From Cohaesibacter sp. (GTDB lineage: Bacteria > Pseudomonadota > Alphaproteobacteria > Rhizobiales > Cohaesibacteraceae), in contig JAOXSH010000130.1 in assembly GCA_025800145.1 (NCBI GenBank), positions 21,807 to 85,806 of the forward strand: DNA of 64,000 nucleotides, read 5' to 3'. The notes below the pieces were generated by a model. That model was given only the letters and a program-made list of their open reading frames with translations, was not told the origin of the DNA and made no database searches. The stretch's first letter is position 1; every line of letters starts with the position of its first letter. Positions 32,404 to 42,455 of the stretch are shown piece after piece. The position numbers were made by a program, and so were the translations under genes.

Positions 32404-35073
32404 ATGACGCAGGCTGATTTTGCCAGCGCACCCAATAAGGGACGAGTCCGTTTTTTCGGAACCACAAGCCCAGATGACGGGGCGCATGGTCAGGTTCGTC
32501 TTCTTGCCCGACCAAGCTATTTCCAGTTTGTCAAACAAGAGCCTTTGCTTCGTCAGATCATACCGATTGTGATTTTGATTTTTTTTGGCCTCGTTTCTCT
32601 GTGGCGCACGTCAGAATTGCTTGATCACAGAGAACAGCTGGATCTGAATGCAAAGAAAGATATTCAGCTTCTTGCCACTCTTTTGACGGAACGCATCGCC
32701 AATCAGCACGATCTTTATGATGCCAAGCAAAAAGTCCAAATTGCTCAAACCAAGAGCGAGCAGACTGAAAAAACCTCCTCCTCCAGCAATCCATCTGATG
32801 ATGCCAATGAGTTAGCTGCAACCATTGCCGCCAGTGCAATGGATCTAAACGCGCCCTCCAAAGCCTTGTTCCAGGAATGGCTATTCTCTGCTTTTCCCAC
32901 CATGGATCTGGCCAAGAATTTTCAAATTTTTTTGACAGATGAGAATGGGATGATTGTTGCAAGCATTCCTCGCAATGATACGGATATGCGCAAGACCCTG
33001 ATTGATCTGTTGGGTCGTTCTCAAGCCTTGTCAACCTTTGGGGCCAGTGCTGGCGTTCTGGAAATCACTCTCCCTAACAAAAAGACCGCGTTGGGGGCTG
33101 TACATCATCTTGGCGGAGGGCGTGGCTCTATCACAGTGCTGCGCAACACTGACCAGCTTTTTGCCGGCTGGCGCCAGACCGTTGCCTATAATGTCATTGT
33201 TTTCGTTGTCATGAGTGGTATTATTCTGCTCATTGTCTATGCCTTTTTTAGCCAAGGTGCCCGTGCGCGGGAAGCGGCAAACATTCACAGCTCCACCAGC
33301 GAGCGCATGGATGCAGCGCTCAAGCGCTCACGGTCAGGTCTTTGGGATTGGGATTTGGCCCGAGGTCATCTTTACTGGTCGCAAAGCATGTATGATTTGC
33401 TTGGAATGCCGGGCCGGACTGATCTAATTGGCTTTGCTTCTGTTAAGGAGCGTATTCATCCTGATGATGGTGATTTGCAAGCCCATATTGAAGACTTGCT
33501 TGCAGCCCAGGAAACCATGCTGGACCGCAAATTCCGTATGCGCCATGAAGATGGCCATTGGGTATGGATTCGTATTCGTGCGCAATTGACAGCACATCAG
33601 GATTTACTGCCCTCTTCTGACATTCAAGCTGCCAATGCTGGTACGCATCGCCTGCATCTGATCGGCATTGCCATGGATATCAGTCAGCAAATTGCCAGCG
33701 AAGAAACCGGGCGCATGGCAGATCGGCGTTTGCGTGATGCCGTTGATGCGATTTCAGAGGCCTTTGTCCTTTGGGACCGTCAAAGCAAGCTGGTTCTTTG
33801 CAACCAGCGCTATCGCGATTTGTATAATTTGCCTTGTGATCGCGATATTACCGGCTTGAGCTATCAGCAAGTAATGGAATGTGGTGAACCACAAGTGGTG
33901 TATCTTGAAGAAGAAGATGCGCCTTGCCATGATACCTGTCTGATGAGTGATGGACAATCCAGCAAGCCCAATGAGGCCCGTCTTTACAAAGCCCAACTTG
34001 TCGATGGCCGTTGGCTACAAATCAGTGAAAGACGGACGTCAGATGGTGGATTTGTTTCTGTTGGCACCGATATCACTGCCCTGAAAAATCAGGAAACGCA
34101 TTTGCTGAAATCCGAACAGCAATTGATGGATAGCGTCTCTGAATTGCGCGCCTCTCGACAGGAGCTGGAATTGCAAGCTCAGCAACTGGTGGTGATGACA
34201 GAGCAATATGCGCATGAAAAAGACAATGCTGAGGCAGCAAACCGGATCAAAAGCCAGTTTTTGGCCAACATCTCTCATGAACTTCGCACTCCGTTGAATG
34301 CGATTATCGGTTTCTCCGAAGTCATGAAGCAAGAGATTTTCGGGGCTCTTGGAACAGAGAAATATCGCGATTACACGCATGATATTCATACAAGCGGCAC
34401 CTATCTTCTGGGCTTGATCGATGACATTCTCAACATGTCCCGCCTTGATGATGGTGAAGTGGAGCAGGATGCAAAAGTCATTGATCTGGCAGATGTGACA
34501 CGCAAGACTTGCAGCGGCTCTATTCAGGATCTTGCCGCCTCGCGCAATCTGACGCTGACTGACAAATTGCCCGATGATCTGGAGGCCTTTGCAGATGCTG
34601 ATCTGGTGGGACAGGTTCTTGTCAATCTGCTTGATAATGCGGTTAAATTTACGCCAACTGGTGGCGAGATTTCCCTCTATGGCTTTGAGGAAGCAGGCTA
34701 TAGCGCCATTACTATTGCCGATACCGGCATTGGTATCCCACAGGATGCGATTGATCGCCTTGGCCATCCGTTTGAACAGGTGCAAAACCAGTTCACCAAA
34801 AATCACAAAGGCTCAGGCCTTGGTCTTAGCATTGCCCGGTCCATCATCGCCTTGAGCGGTGGCACCATGAAAATCCGCTCTCGCATTGGTCAGGGAACAC
34901 GAATTACCATTCGTTTGCCCAAATCGGGCGGAAAAAATGCCTTACAAGCGCTAAAAGATGATACAAATGCGATTAAGGCGCCTGACTTTGCATCGGATAG
35001 CCCCAATCTCGATGTTCCGATGTTTGACGTTTCTCCCGAGGAGGCCGCTCACGCGGTAACCAGTGCCAACTGA
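32404..35073 (+). CDS. PAS-domain membrane sensor histidine kinase
   Basis: An 889-residue sensor kinase. Helices near 50-67 and 258-280 enclose a periplasmic domain of about 190 residues. Two PAS domains follow ('RSRSGLWDWDLARGHLYWSQ' near 305 and 'AISEAFVLWDRQSKLVLCNQ' near 445), then a coiled coil and the HisKA box 'FLANISHELRTPLNAIIGFS' near 620. The ATPase has N box 'LLDNAVKFTP', 'IADTGIGIP' and 'GSGLGLSIA'. The start at 32404 has an AGGAGG site; the track TTG start lacks one. A kinase in this pepN-glnE position is common in Hyphomicrobiales. The partner regulator is not evident. Confidence 0.9.
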   Translation: MTQADFASAPNKGRVRFFGTTSPDDGAHGQVRLLARPSYFQFVKQEPLLRQIIPIVILIFFGLVSLWRTSELLDHREQLDLNAKKDIQLLATLLTERIANQHDLYDAKQKVQIAQTKSEQTEKTSSSSNPSDDANELAATIAASAMDLNAPSKALFQEWLFSAFPTMDLAKNFQIFLTDENGMIVASIPRNDTDMRKTLIDLLGRSQALSTFGASAGVLEITLPNKKTALGAVHHLGGGRGSITVLRNTDQLFAGWRQTVAYNVIVFVVMSGIILLIVYAFFSQGARAREAANIHSSTSERMDAALKRSRSGLWDWDLARGHLYWSQSMYDLLGMPGRTDLIGFASVKERIHPDDGDLQAHIEDLLAAQETMLDRKFRMRHEDGHWVWIRIRAQLTAHQDLLPSSDIQAANAGTHRLHLIGIAMDISQQIASEETGRMADRRLRDAVDAISEAFVLWDRQSKLVLCNQRYRDLYNLPCDRDITGLSYQQVMECGEPQVVYLEEEDAPCHDTCLMSDGQSSKPNEARLYKAQLVDGRWLQISERRTSDGGFVSVGTDITALKNQETHLLKSEQQLMDSVSELRASRQELELQAQQLVVMTEQYAHEKDNAEAANRIKSQFLANISHELRTPLNAIIGFSEVMKQEIFGALGTEKYRDYTHDIHTSGTYLLGLIDDILNMSRLDDGEVEQDAKVIDLADVTRKTCSGSIQDLAASRNLTLTDKLPDDLEAFADADLVGQVLVNLLDNAVKFTPTGGEISLYGFEEAGYSAITIADTGIGIPQDAIDRLGHPFEQVQNQFTKNHKGSGLGLSIARSIIALSGGTMKIRSRIGQGTRITIRLPKSGGKNALQALKDDTNAIKAPDFASDSPNLDVPMFDVSPEEAAHAVTSAN

Positions 35074-35104
35074 GCATAGCAGCCGCCTCCTAATGACTGG
35101 CACC

Positions 35105-35143
35105 TTGCCCCGGAAGAGTGAGCAGTATCCGGGGCAATTTTTT
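35105..35143 (+). terminator. Terminator after the PAS kinase gene
   Basis: A perfect 10-bp stem, TTGCCCCGGA / TCCGGGGCAA, with a 13-base loop is followed by six T residues. It lies between the convergent kinase gene and glnE. A short type II end (ACACCAACGGCATAAAG, 35161-35177) lies just beyond it, next to the glnE stop. Confidence 0.93.
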
Positions 35144-35180
35144 GAGCAGTTGAAACTGTAACACCAACGGCATAAAGCAA

Positions 35181-38180
35181 TCATAGCCCTTTTGTTTGAG
35201 CCTCTATCTGTCCAATCAAACGCGAGAAACAGTCTCGTACCTCACTTTGGCATTGTTGCAAGCGCAGCTCCAATTGCACGATATCAGGCTCTTCCCCTGC
35301 TCTAGCAATGGCCTGTTTCAAGCCATGAGAGGCCGTGTGGGGATCAAAATTGCCATCCAGACATACACGCAAAATTTGCGTGAGATTGTGATAAAGGCGG
35401 ATGGCTGGCAACAGGGGATCTGCATCTTCTTTGTCGATCAGGCCTTCATCAACGCATAATCTCAAAGCCTCTGCGGTGTTGGCGTGCAGGATATTGGGAT
35501 GTGTGTTAGCATGGATAAGTTGCAGGGCCTGGGCAATGAATTCCACATCCACCAAACCACCAGCCACTTGTTTGATATGCCAGGGATTGTCTGTTTTCTT
35601 TTCGCCTTCAATCCGCGCGCGCATCTCACAGACATCTGCCAAAATGCTCTTTTTATCGCGTGGTTGAGCCAGAACAGAGACAATTTCCTTTCTGACAATA
35701 TCAGCAAAGCCTTCGTCAGAGGCAATAATCCTTGCCCTAGTCAGGGCCATATGCTCCCAAGTCCATGCATCTTTTTGATGATAGGAGCGGAAAGAGGAAA
35801 GCGAGGTTGCCAATGGCCCTGAATTTCCAGAGGGCCGCAAGCGGAAATCCACCTCATATAAATCCCCTTCTGCTGTGGGGGCTGAGAGAGCGGTGATGAG
35901 GCGTTGTGTCAGGCGGGTATAATATTGGCTCGGAGCAAGCGGCTTATCACCATTTGACCATTTTGCCTCTTTGTCATGATCATAGAGCAACATCAAATCC
36001 AGATCAGATCCCGCGGTCATTTCACGGCCACCCAATTTGCCAAGCGCAATGACGGCAACCTTGCCGCCGGGAATTTTGCCGTGACGGCGTTCCAGCTCTT
36101 GCTGACTGAATTTCAACAAATGACGGATTATAACACCGGCGAGCATGGCATAGGCGGCGCCCGCTTGAGAGGCAGAAATCGCGCCCATCAAAATACGCAC
36201 CCCAATCAGGAACAATTGCTCTTGCCCAAAGATGCGTGCACCATCCAGAGCATCTTCATAGCAAGTTGCTTCTTTTAGCATTCGGGACAAACGCTCATTG
36301 AGATTGTCCCTCTCCAACATATCGCCATAAAAAGCGGGATCGAGTAACGCATCAATGACACGCGGTCGACGCCCTGCCGTTTGTGCAAGACGGGGCGATG
36401 CGCCCAGCACAATTGCCAAAGTTTCCAGCATGTCCGGGTTGTTTTTCAAAAGCGAGAAAAGCTGAATACCGGACGGCAAGGCCCCAAGAAATGTATTGAA
36501 AGACAGAAAGGCCTTATCAGGATTGTCAGTATTGGCCAAAGCTTGCAGCAAAGCGGGGGTTAATTCCGTCAAGCGTTCGCGCGCTTTGGTGGAGCGGGTT
36601 GCTGCATAGCGACCAAAATGCCAAGCCCGCACCGTTTTGGTGACTTCGGTCGGGTTTTGATAGCCCATTTGTGAGAGGGTTTGCAGGGTCTCGGGGTCAT
36701 CATCTTCACCGGTAAAGACAAGATTGCCGCCGCTTTGTGCCCCCAAAGCCTCTTCTTCTTCAAACAAGGCTGCATAATGGCCTTGCACACATTCCAACCA
36801 TTGGCGCATGTCTTTTTTAAAGGCATCCAGATCTGTGTAGCCCATCATTCGGCCAATTTCAGCCACGCCCTCGTCTTGGTCTGGCATCATATGTGTTTGC
36901 TCATCACGCTGCATCTGAATGCGATGCTCGGCCTTGCGCAAAAATTCATAGGCCTTTGTCAAGTCATCCCGTGCAGTTGGTTCAATCCATGTCAGCGTGA
37001 CCAATTCTGAGAGCATCGGAATGGTTTCACGCCCCCTTAAGGCCGGATTTCGACCGCCTGCAATCAATTGCTGGGTCTGGACGTAAAATTCGATTTCGCG
37101 AATGCCTCCACGCCCCAGTTTGACATTATGGCCTTTGACAGCAATCTTGCCATGACCTTTATGCGCGTGGATCTGGCGTTTGATGGAATGCACATCTGCC
37201 AGAGCGGCATAATCGAAATATTTGCGCCAGATGAAAGGCGCAATCTCTGCCAGAAAATAGTCTCCGGCCTTGATATCGCCAGCGCAGGCGCGCGCCTTGA
37301 TCAGGGCTGCGCGCTCCCAATTTTGCCCCATGCTTTCATAATATTGCAAGGCGGCCAAAACGGACATGGCAGGCGGCGTTGCGCCCGGATCGGGTCGCAA
37401 GCGCAAATCTGTTCTAAAGACATAGCCATCGGCTGTGCGATCCTGCATGATTTTGACCAGTTGCTTGGTCAGGCGGACAAAGGTTGTGCCCATTTCCCAT
37501 TTGTCTTTGCACGGGGCTGTGTCAGAATCATAGAGCACGATTAGATCAATATCAGAGGAATAATTCAGCTCCCCTGCTCCATGCTTACCCATAGCAAGAG
37601 CGAAATAGCCGCAATCCTGTTCCGGCTCATCGGGGTTTGTCAGCTGCAGTTTGCCGCGTCGGTGATTGTCTTTGAGCAAAAACCGGATAGCACCGCGCAA
37701 TGTTGCATCTGCAATCTCTGTCAGGGCATTGGTCACCTGCTTGACGCTCCACAGCCCCCCAATATCAGCAAGACCGAGGGTGAGAGCGGCATTTTGCTTG
37801 ATCAGACGCAAATGGCGCATGATCTCTGCTTCGCTCGCCGCCTCATTGAAAATGGCGCTCTGCACCAAATGCTCAATATGGTCTTTGGGATCTGTTGTGA
37901 GGATATGCTCAAGGCGCTGCGGATCCTTCAGCATCAGATCTGATAAATAAGACGAGGTTTCGAAAATTCCGGCCAAAAGGCCTGCCATTTCCTCTTGCTC
38001 TATGAGGGTGCGCAAGACTGTCAGCGGGCGCTCGGTCTGTTGTTCAAGCTTGTTGATTTTTTCAAAAAGAGGCGCAAGCATTGTTGCCCGGTTCGCCAGA
38101 TGCGGCATGGCTTTGACCGTTTGCCAAATGTCTGCCTTGTTTGCGGCCTTTTCGCACGTAGATGGCTGCGTTGCAGTCAT
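35181..38180 (-). CDS. glnE: Bifunctional glutamine synthetase adenylyltransferase/deadenylylase
   Basis: A 999-residue GlnE that adds AMP to, and removes it from, glutamine synthetase under the control of PII and glutamine. Two nucleotidyltransferase domains are visible: 'GKHGAGELNYSSDIDLIVLYD' near 205-225 (deadenylylase) and 'LGKLGGREMTAGSDLDLMLLY' near 710 (adenylylase). Each is followed by a GlnE-type helical domain. The track ORF adds 36 residues that overlap the upstream kinase gene; the ATG at 38180 preceded by GAGGGGAG is preferred. It is the last gene of a degP-regulator-kinase-glnE run on the minus strand. Confidence 0.95.
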   Translation of the reverse strand: MTATQPSTCEKAANKADIWQTVKAMPHLANRATMLAPLFEKINKLEQQTERPLTVLRTLIEQEEMAGLLAGIFETSSYLSDLMLKDPQRLEHILTTDPKDHIEHLVQSAIFNEAASEAEIMRHLRLIKQNAALTLGLADIGGLWSVKQVTNALTEIADATLRGAIRFLLKDNHRRGKLQLTNPDEPEQDCGYFALAMGKHGAGELNYSSDIDLIVLYDSDTAPCKDKWEMGTTFVRLTKQLVKIMQDRTADGYVFRTDLRLRPDPGATPPAMSVLAALQYYESMGQNWERAALIKARACAGDIKAGDYFLAEIAPFIWRKYFDYAALADVHSIKRQIHAHKGHGKIAVKGHNVKLGRGGIREIEFYVQTQQLIAGGRNPALRGRETIPMLSELVTLTWIEPTARDDLTKAYEFLRKAEHRIQMQRDEQTHMMPDQDEGVAEIGRMMGYTDLDAFKKDMRQWLECVQGHYAALFEEEEALGAQSGGNLVFTGEDDDPETLQTLSQMGYQNPTEVTKTVRAWHFGRYAATRSTKARERLTELTPALLQALANTDNPDKAFLSFNTFLGALPSGIQLFSLLKNNPDMLETLAIVLGASPRLAQTAGRRPRVIDALLDPAFYGDMLERDNLNERLSRMLKEATCYEDALDGARIFGQEQLFLIGVRILMGAISASQAGAAYAMLAGVIIRHLLKFSQQELERRHGKIPGGKVAVIALGKLGGREMTAGSDLDLMLLYDHDKEAKWSNGDKPLAPSQYYTRLTQRLITALSAPTAEGDLYEVDFRLRPSGNSGPLATSLSSFRSYHQKDAWTWEHMALTRARIIASDEGFADIVRKEIVSVLAQPRDKKSILADVCEMRARIEGEKKTDNPWHIKQVAGGLVDVEFIAQALQLIHANTHPNILHANTAEALRLCVDEGLIDKEDADPLLPAIRLYHNLTQILRVCLDGNFDPHTASHGLKQAIARAGEEPDIVQLELRLQQCQSEVRDCFSRLIGQIEAQTKGL

Positions 38181-38244
38181 AAGCTCCCCTCTCTTATGTC
38201 GTTCCATCAGCCAAAAGCCTAAGCCCTGAGCAGCAAGGCAAGCT

Positions 38245-39714
38245 CTAACTATCCTGCTCTTGTTGTTGATCAGGCAATGCCTGTGCAAAGCTGATGGAAA
38301 ATATCAAACCCGGCTCGTTATCGTCGAGTTGTATATTAGCCTCATGAAGACTTGCAACCGCATTGACCAGACTCAAACCAAGGCCACTTCCCGGCTGGTT
38401 ACGGCTTTTATCCAGACGAATGAAGCGTTGCAACACGCGTTGGCGATCTTGCTTGGGGATTCCGGGGCCATTGTCGCTCACGCTCAACGTCACCTGACCG
38501 GCCTGGGACATCACACTGATATGAATTTTTGCCTGTTTTGGCAAACTCGCCTCTGCTGTTTGCTCTTGGTCTTGGTCTTTCACATCTGGGGCTTGGCGTT
38601 GTTCGGAGACATGGCGCACCGCATATTTCAAGGCATTGTCGATCAAATTGGCAATGGCCTGACTGAGCAATTCCCGATTGCCATCAATATACTGACTGGC
38701 TGGGGCATCCCATGTCAGCAAAGCGCCTTCATCCTCTGCGACCGGTTCATATAACTCTGCCATATCCGCTGCAATGGCACCGATATCGAGCTTTATTTTT
38801 TCAATCTGGGTGGATTTGGCTTCGACACGGGCGATGCGCAGCAAGGCATCGAAGGTGCGAATCAGAGTTTCTGATTCCTCCAATGTCTGCTCCAAAGCCT
38901 GACGATAGGTCTGACTGTCCGCTTCTTCGCTGGCCAGAGTGACTTCCACGCGGTTGCGCAAACGGGTCAGTGGAGTTTTCAGGTCATGGGCAATGTTATC
39001 AGAGACTTCTTTTAGCCCATGCATCAGGCCCTCTATGCGCGAGAGCATCACATTGAGACTGTCTGACAAGCGGTCAAACTCATCACCAGCTTGGGTGACT
39101 GGCAAGCGCTCGTCCAATTGTCCGGCTATGATATGACGCGAGGCAACAGCAATCATATCAATGCGGTTCAGCACTTTGCGGGATACGAATAACCATGCCA
39201 AAAGGGCAAGAAAGACCAGCAAGATGCCTGAGACGATAAAAGCCTGCTCGACCACCTCGCGAAAGGTTTCGCGCTCACCAATATCCCTGCCGACCAAAAG
39301 CCGATAGCCACCAAAGGTTTCATAGACATTGACCACCGCTTTATATTGTTTTCTTTGGTCAACATCCCCAAGGCGCTGATAGATCACTGCCTGATCCACA
39401 GCGCCGCGTTTTTCCATCACCCATTTGGGAAGGGCTGCCACATTGCCTGCAACATAATGACCGCGAAAATCAGTCACAAGATACAGACTTGCTCCGGGAC
39501 GGCGCGAGCGGTCTTCGATGACTTTGACCAGTTCGCTGAGGCCTCCGGCGCGGTAACGCTCGACCAATCCTCTGACTTCAAGCTGGATTGTGGCATTGAG
39601 CTGGCGCGTCATCAGCACTTGCGTATTGAAGGCGATATAGACAATCAGAAAAGTGGCAAAAATGGAAAAAATGATCAGATAGATTGCCGACAGCTTAAAG
39701 GCTGTGGTTCGCAT
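38245..39714 (-). CDS. Two-component sensor histidine kinase (HAMP type)
   Basis: A membrane kinase of about 489 residues. Two helices (about 5-27 and 160-180) flank a periplasmic domain of about 130 residues, followed by HAMP, the HisKA box 'SDNIAHDLKTPLTRLRNRVE', N box 'ANLIDNALKYAV' and G boxes 'SDNGPGIPK' and 'GSGLGLSLV'. A Gln/Glu-rich loop separates parts of the ATPase domain. The track uses a TTG overlapping the stop of the response regulator gene; the ATG at 39714 lies directly before the first helix, but neither start has a strong ribosome site. It pairs with the adjacent OmpR-type regulator. Confidence 0.88.
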   Translation of the reverse strand: MRTTAFKLSAIYLIIFSIFATFLIVYIAFNTQVLMTRQLNATIQLEVRGLVERYRAGGLSELVKVIEDRSRRPGASLYLVTDFRGHYVAGNVAALPKWVMEKRGAVDQAVIYQRLGDVDQRKQYKAVVNVYETFGGYRLLVGRDIGERETFREVVEQAFIVSGILLVFLALLAWLFVSRKVLNRIDMIAVASRHIIAGQLDERLPVTQAGDEFDRLSDSLNVMLSRIEGLMHGLKEVSDNIAHDLKTPLTRLRNRVEVTLASEEADSQTYRQALEQTLEESETLIRTFDALLRIARVEAKSTQIEKIKLDIGAIAADMAELYEPVAEDEGALLTWDAPASQYIDGNRELLSQAIANLIDNALKYAVRHVSEQRQAPDVKDQDQEQTAEASLPKQAKIHISVMSQAGQVTLSVSDNGPGIPKQDRQRVLQRFIRLDKSRNQPGSGLGLSLVNAVASLHEANIQLDDNEPGLIFSISFAQALPDQQQEQDS

Positions 39715-39764
39715 GATCTTGTTGAGGGAATTGATTGCCACGATGCTTTTCTTGACCTCAAGGC

Positions 39765-40442
39765 TCAATCTGGCTCGCGCAGGCTATAGCCCGACCCACG
39801 AATGGTTTGCAGCAAAGCAGGCTCAAAGCCTTTGTCAATTTTGGCTCTGAGGCGAGAGATATGCACATCAATCACGTTGGTCTGGGGATCGAAATGATAA
39901 TCCCAGACATTTTCCAGCAACATGGTGCGCGTTACAACCTGTCCGGCATTTTTCATCAGATATTCCAGCAGGCGAAATTCGCGCGGCTGCAAGATGATTT
40001 GCTCCCCGGCTCGCTTGACTGTATGGGCAAGCCGGTCCAATTCCAGATCGGCCAAGCGATAGGTGGTGGTGACTTCTGAGGGGCTGCGTCTGCGGGCCAT
40101 CACCTCAATGCGTGCCAACAGCTCGGAAAATGCATAAGGCTTGGTGAGGTAATCATCACCACCAGCGCGAAGGCCCGTGACCCGATCATCCACTTCGCCC
40201 AAGGCAGAGAGAATCAGAACCGGAGTTTCATCCCCCTCTGTCCGACGCTGTTCGATGATGGATAATCCATCCCGCTTTGGCAGCATCCGGTCGACAATCA
40301 TCACGTCATAGGAATGGGAAGCGGCCAGTTTATAACCTTCATCGCCATCGGCGGCATGGTCGCAAGCATGTCCGGCCTCTTTGAGGCCCTTTACCAGATA
40401 AGCAGCTGCTTCTGTGTCGTCTTCAATGATCAGAATATGCAT
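39765..40442 (-). CDS. OmpR/PhoB-family response regulator
   Basis: A 225-residue regulator. The receiver has the acidic pair in 'LIIEDDTEAA', phosphoacceptor Asp51 in 'VMIVDRMLPKRDG', and Lys in 'YLTKPYAFSEL'. The C-terminal winged helix (about 125-222) reads 'LQPREFRLLEYLMKNAGQVV' and ends 'LLQTIRGSGYSLRE'. It lies directly upstream of its kinase gene and downstream of degP. Placement beside a periplasmic protease gene suggests an envelope-stress role like CpxR, but that is inferred from context. Confidence 0.93.
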   Translation of the reverse strand: MHILIIEDDTEAAAYLVKGLKEAGHACDHAADGDEGYKLAASHSYDVMIVDRMLPKRDGLSIIEQRRTEGDETPVLILSALGEVDDRVTGLRAGGDDYLTKPYAFSELLARIEVMARRRSPSEVTTTYRLADLELDRLAHTVKRAGEQIILQPREFRLLEYLMKNAGQVVTRTMLLENVWDYHFDPQTNVIDVHISRLRAKIDKGFEPALLQTIRGSGYSLREPD

Positions 40443-40523
40443 GGCCTATCCTATGTTGGATCCTGAATATCAATTCGTGCGAATTATATCGACAAATCTT
40501 TCAAATTGAAGGGAAAATCCATT

Positions 40524-40553
40524 AAAAAAGGGAAAGCTTTTCAGCTCTCCCTT
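40524..40553 (-). terminator. Terminator of degP
   Basis: On the minus strand AGGGAGAGCT-gaaa-AGCTTTCCCT forms a 10-bp stem with one G-T pair and a GNRA-like loop, followed by TTTTAATGG. It separates degP from the regulator gene. Confidence 0.85.
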
Positions 40554-40580
40554 TCTTTCATACTTTGAATGTCCAAGCGC

Positions 40581-42116
40581 TTATTTTTTCAAGGGCAAAG
40601 CCACAAAGCGAATGCCATTGCGGGCCTTGATGCGCATGAGGACGGTTTTGCGGCCATCTTCTTTCACTGCCGCAATCTGTTTTTTGACATCCGCGGCAGA
40701 CTTAACATTTTTGCCTGCGACCGACTGGATGATATCCCCGGCACGCAAAGACTTTTCTGCTCCAATGCTTTGTGGTTCAACCTTGGCAATCAGCACGCCA
40801 TCGCCATCGGGGTTGGCCTGCAATTGCAGCCCGAACTCTTCCATCATTGCCGGTTTAACAGGCTCTTGGGGTTCTTGCTCACCGCTGGCCTGACGTTCCA
40901 ATTGTTCCGGGAAGAGGCCAAGATTAACCGCGACTTCGATTTCCTTGCCATCACGCCAGACTGTCAGGGCAACATCGGTTTGTGGATCCTTGCGCCCAAT
41001 TTCACGTGCCAATTCTCTGGTGGTTTTGACGATGGTGCCATCCACGGCCAGAATGACATCGCCGGGTTTGATGCCTGCTTTCTTGGCGGGGGATGCATCA
41101 TCAAGGCTGGTGACCATGGCCCCAGATGCCTCGGACAATCCCAGACTGTCGGCAATATCTTCACTCACGCCCTGAATGCGCACACCAAGCCAGCCACGTT
41201 TGACCTTGCCGCCATTTTTCAAATCCTTGATGACATCTTCCGCGACTTCGGCAGGAATGGCAAAAGCAATGCCAACATTGCCACCGGATGGTGAGAAAAT
41301 CGCGGTGTTAACGCCAATCACCTCGCCTTTGAGGTTAAAGGTCGGGCCACCGGAATTGCCTTTGTTGACGGCTGCGTCAATCTGAATGAAGCTTTCATAA
41401 TTGCGGGCATTGATGTCACGACCATGGGCGGAGACGATGCCTGCGGTTACCGTGCCGCCAAGACCGAAGGGGTTGCCAACCGCAACCACCCATTTCCCAA
41501 CCGGCGGCAAGTCTTTGGCAAATTTCACATATGTGAATTTCTTTTTGCTGTCTTTTACCTTCAACAAAGCAAGGTCTGAGCGCGCGTCAGAACCGACCAG
41601 ATCAGCGGCCAATTCTGTGCCATCATCCATGATCAGAGTAAATTCGCTGCCCTTATCGATCACATGATGGTTGGTGACGACAAAGCCATCATCGGAGATA
41701 AAGAAACCTGAGCCTTGAGACTGGCCATAGCGCGGTTTTGGGGCCGGGCGGTCTTCATTCTGGCCTTGTTGACCTTCGCCAAAACGGCGGAAAAATCGAT
41801 TGAATGGATGGTCTTTTGGCAGATCTTCAAAGCCGGGTATCCCCGGAATGCCAAAATTATTCTGGCCACCATCGCTGATTTTTGTTTTTACCTGTACGGA
41901 CACCACCGCAGGCTTGACCGCTTTGACAAGGCCGGAAAAATCAACCGGAGCTGCCGGGGTGGTCACAGAGACCGCTTCAGCAGAGGCTGTTGGTTTGCCA
42001 CTTATCAAGGTTGGCGCAGTTATGCCAGCCACAACGCCCAGAGCCAAAGCTGATGCCAGAAGGGTCTTTTTGACGGGTGTTTTTTGTGCAGGTTGGTTCC
42101 TGTCTGATTTGGTCAT
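40581..42116 (-). CDS. degP: DegP/HtrA-family periplasmic serine protease
   Basis: A 511-residue Do-type protease and chaperone. One N-terminal hydrophobic segment serves as signal or anchor (about 18-38). The trypsin-like domain has the triad His151 ('VVTNHHVID'), Asp181 ('DARSDLALLKV') and Ser255 ('NKGNSGGPTF'). Two PDZ domains follow, the first starting near 'KRGWLGVRIQGV' and the second in the last 90 residues. It degrades or refolds damaged periplasmic proteins. GGAGA precedes the ATG at 42116; the track start adds 21 residues without a site. It is the first gene of the minus-strand run leading to glnE. Confidence 0.95.
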   Translation of the reverse strand: MTKSDRNQPAQKTPVKKTLLASALALGVVAGITAPTLISGKPTASAEAVSVTTPAAPVDFSGLVKAVKPAVVSVQVKTKISDGGQNNFGIPGIPGFEDLPKDHPFNRFFRRFGEGQQGQNEDRPAPKPRYGQSQGSGFFISDDGFVVTNHHVIDKGSEFTLIMDDGTELAADLVGSDARSDLALLKVKDSKKKFTYVKFAKDLPPVGKWVVAVGNPFGLGGTVTAGIVSAHGRDINARNYESFIQIDAAVNKGNSGGPTFNLKGEVIGVNTAIFSPSGGNVGIAFAIPAEVAEDVIKDLKNGGKVKRGWLGVRIQGVSEDIADSLGLSEASGAMVTSLDDASPAKKAGIKPGDVILAVDGTIVKTTRELAREIGRKDPQTDVALTVWRDGKEIEVAVNLGLFPEQLERQASGEQEPQEPVKPAMMEEFGLQLQANPDGDGVLIAKVEPQSIGAEKSLRAGDIIQSVAGKNVKSAADVKKQIAAVKEDGRKTVLMRIKARNGIRFVALPLKK

Positions 42117-42455
42117 TGGTTTATCTCCGCTCGGCTTTATAAAACATTGTTCATGCTTTGCGCTTATAGGCCACATCATTAGCCAGAAGGTAAATTCCTG
42201 ATCGCTTGTCTCAGGTTTCTTTGTCTGAAGGCAAGCCTTGTTTGATGATTATCATATAGAGATCACAATGCGATGCGGAGATGGCCACATGAATTAAAGA
42301 TATGTAATGTTGAATGAATTTATTTATTTATTATATTTCAAATACTTATATCAATAAAATTCCTGTTACCTAACAGCTACCCAAGCAATTGTGACGCGCT
42401 TGTCTTTCATTGAGGCACCTTTTTGCCACAATCGCTTTGCTTGAAAAGCGGCAAA
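42117..42455. other. Intergenic region between degP and the Hsp70-like gene
   Basis: This 339-base space should hold the degP promoter, since degP is transcribed away from it on the minus strand. It includes a strongly AT-rich tract (42297-42365) and the odd-centred palindrome ATGAT-t-ATCAT (42244-42254). No gene, repeat copy or clear promoter consensus was recognised. Confidence 0.45.
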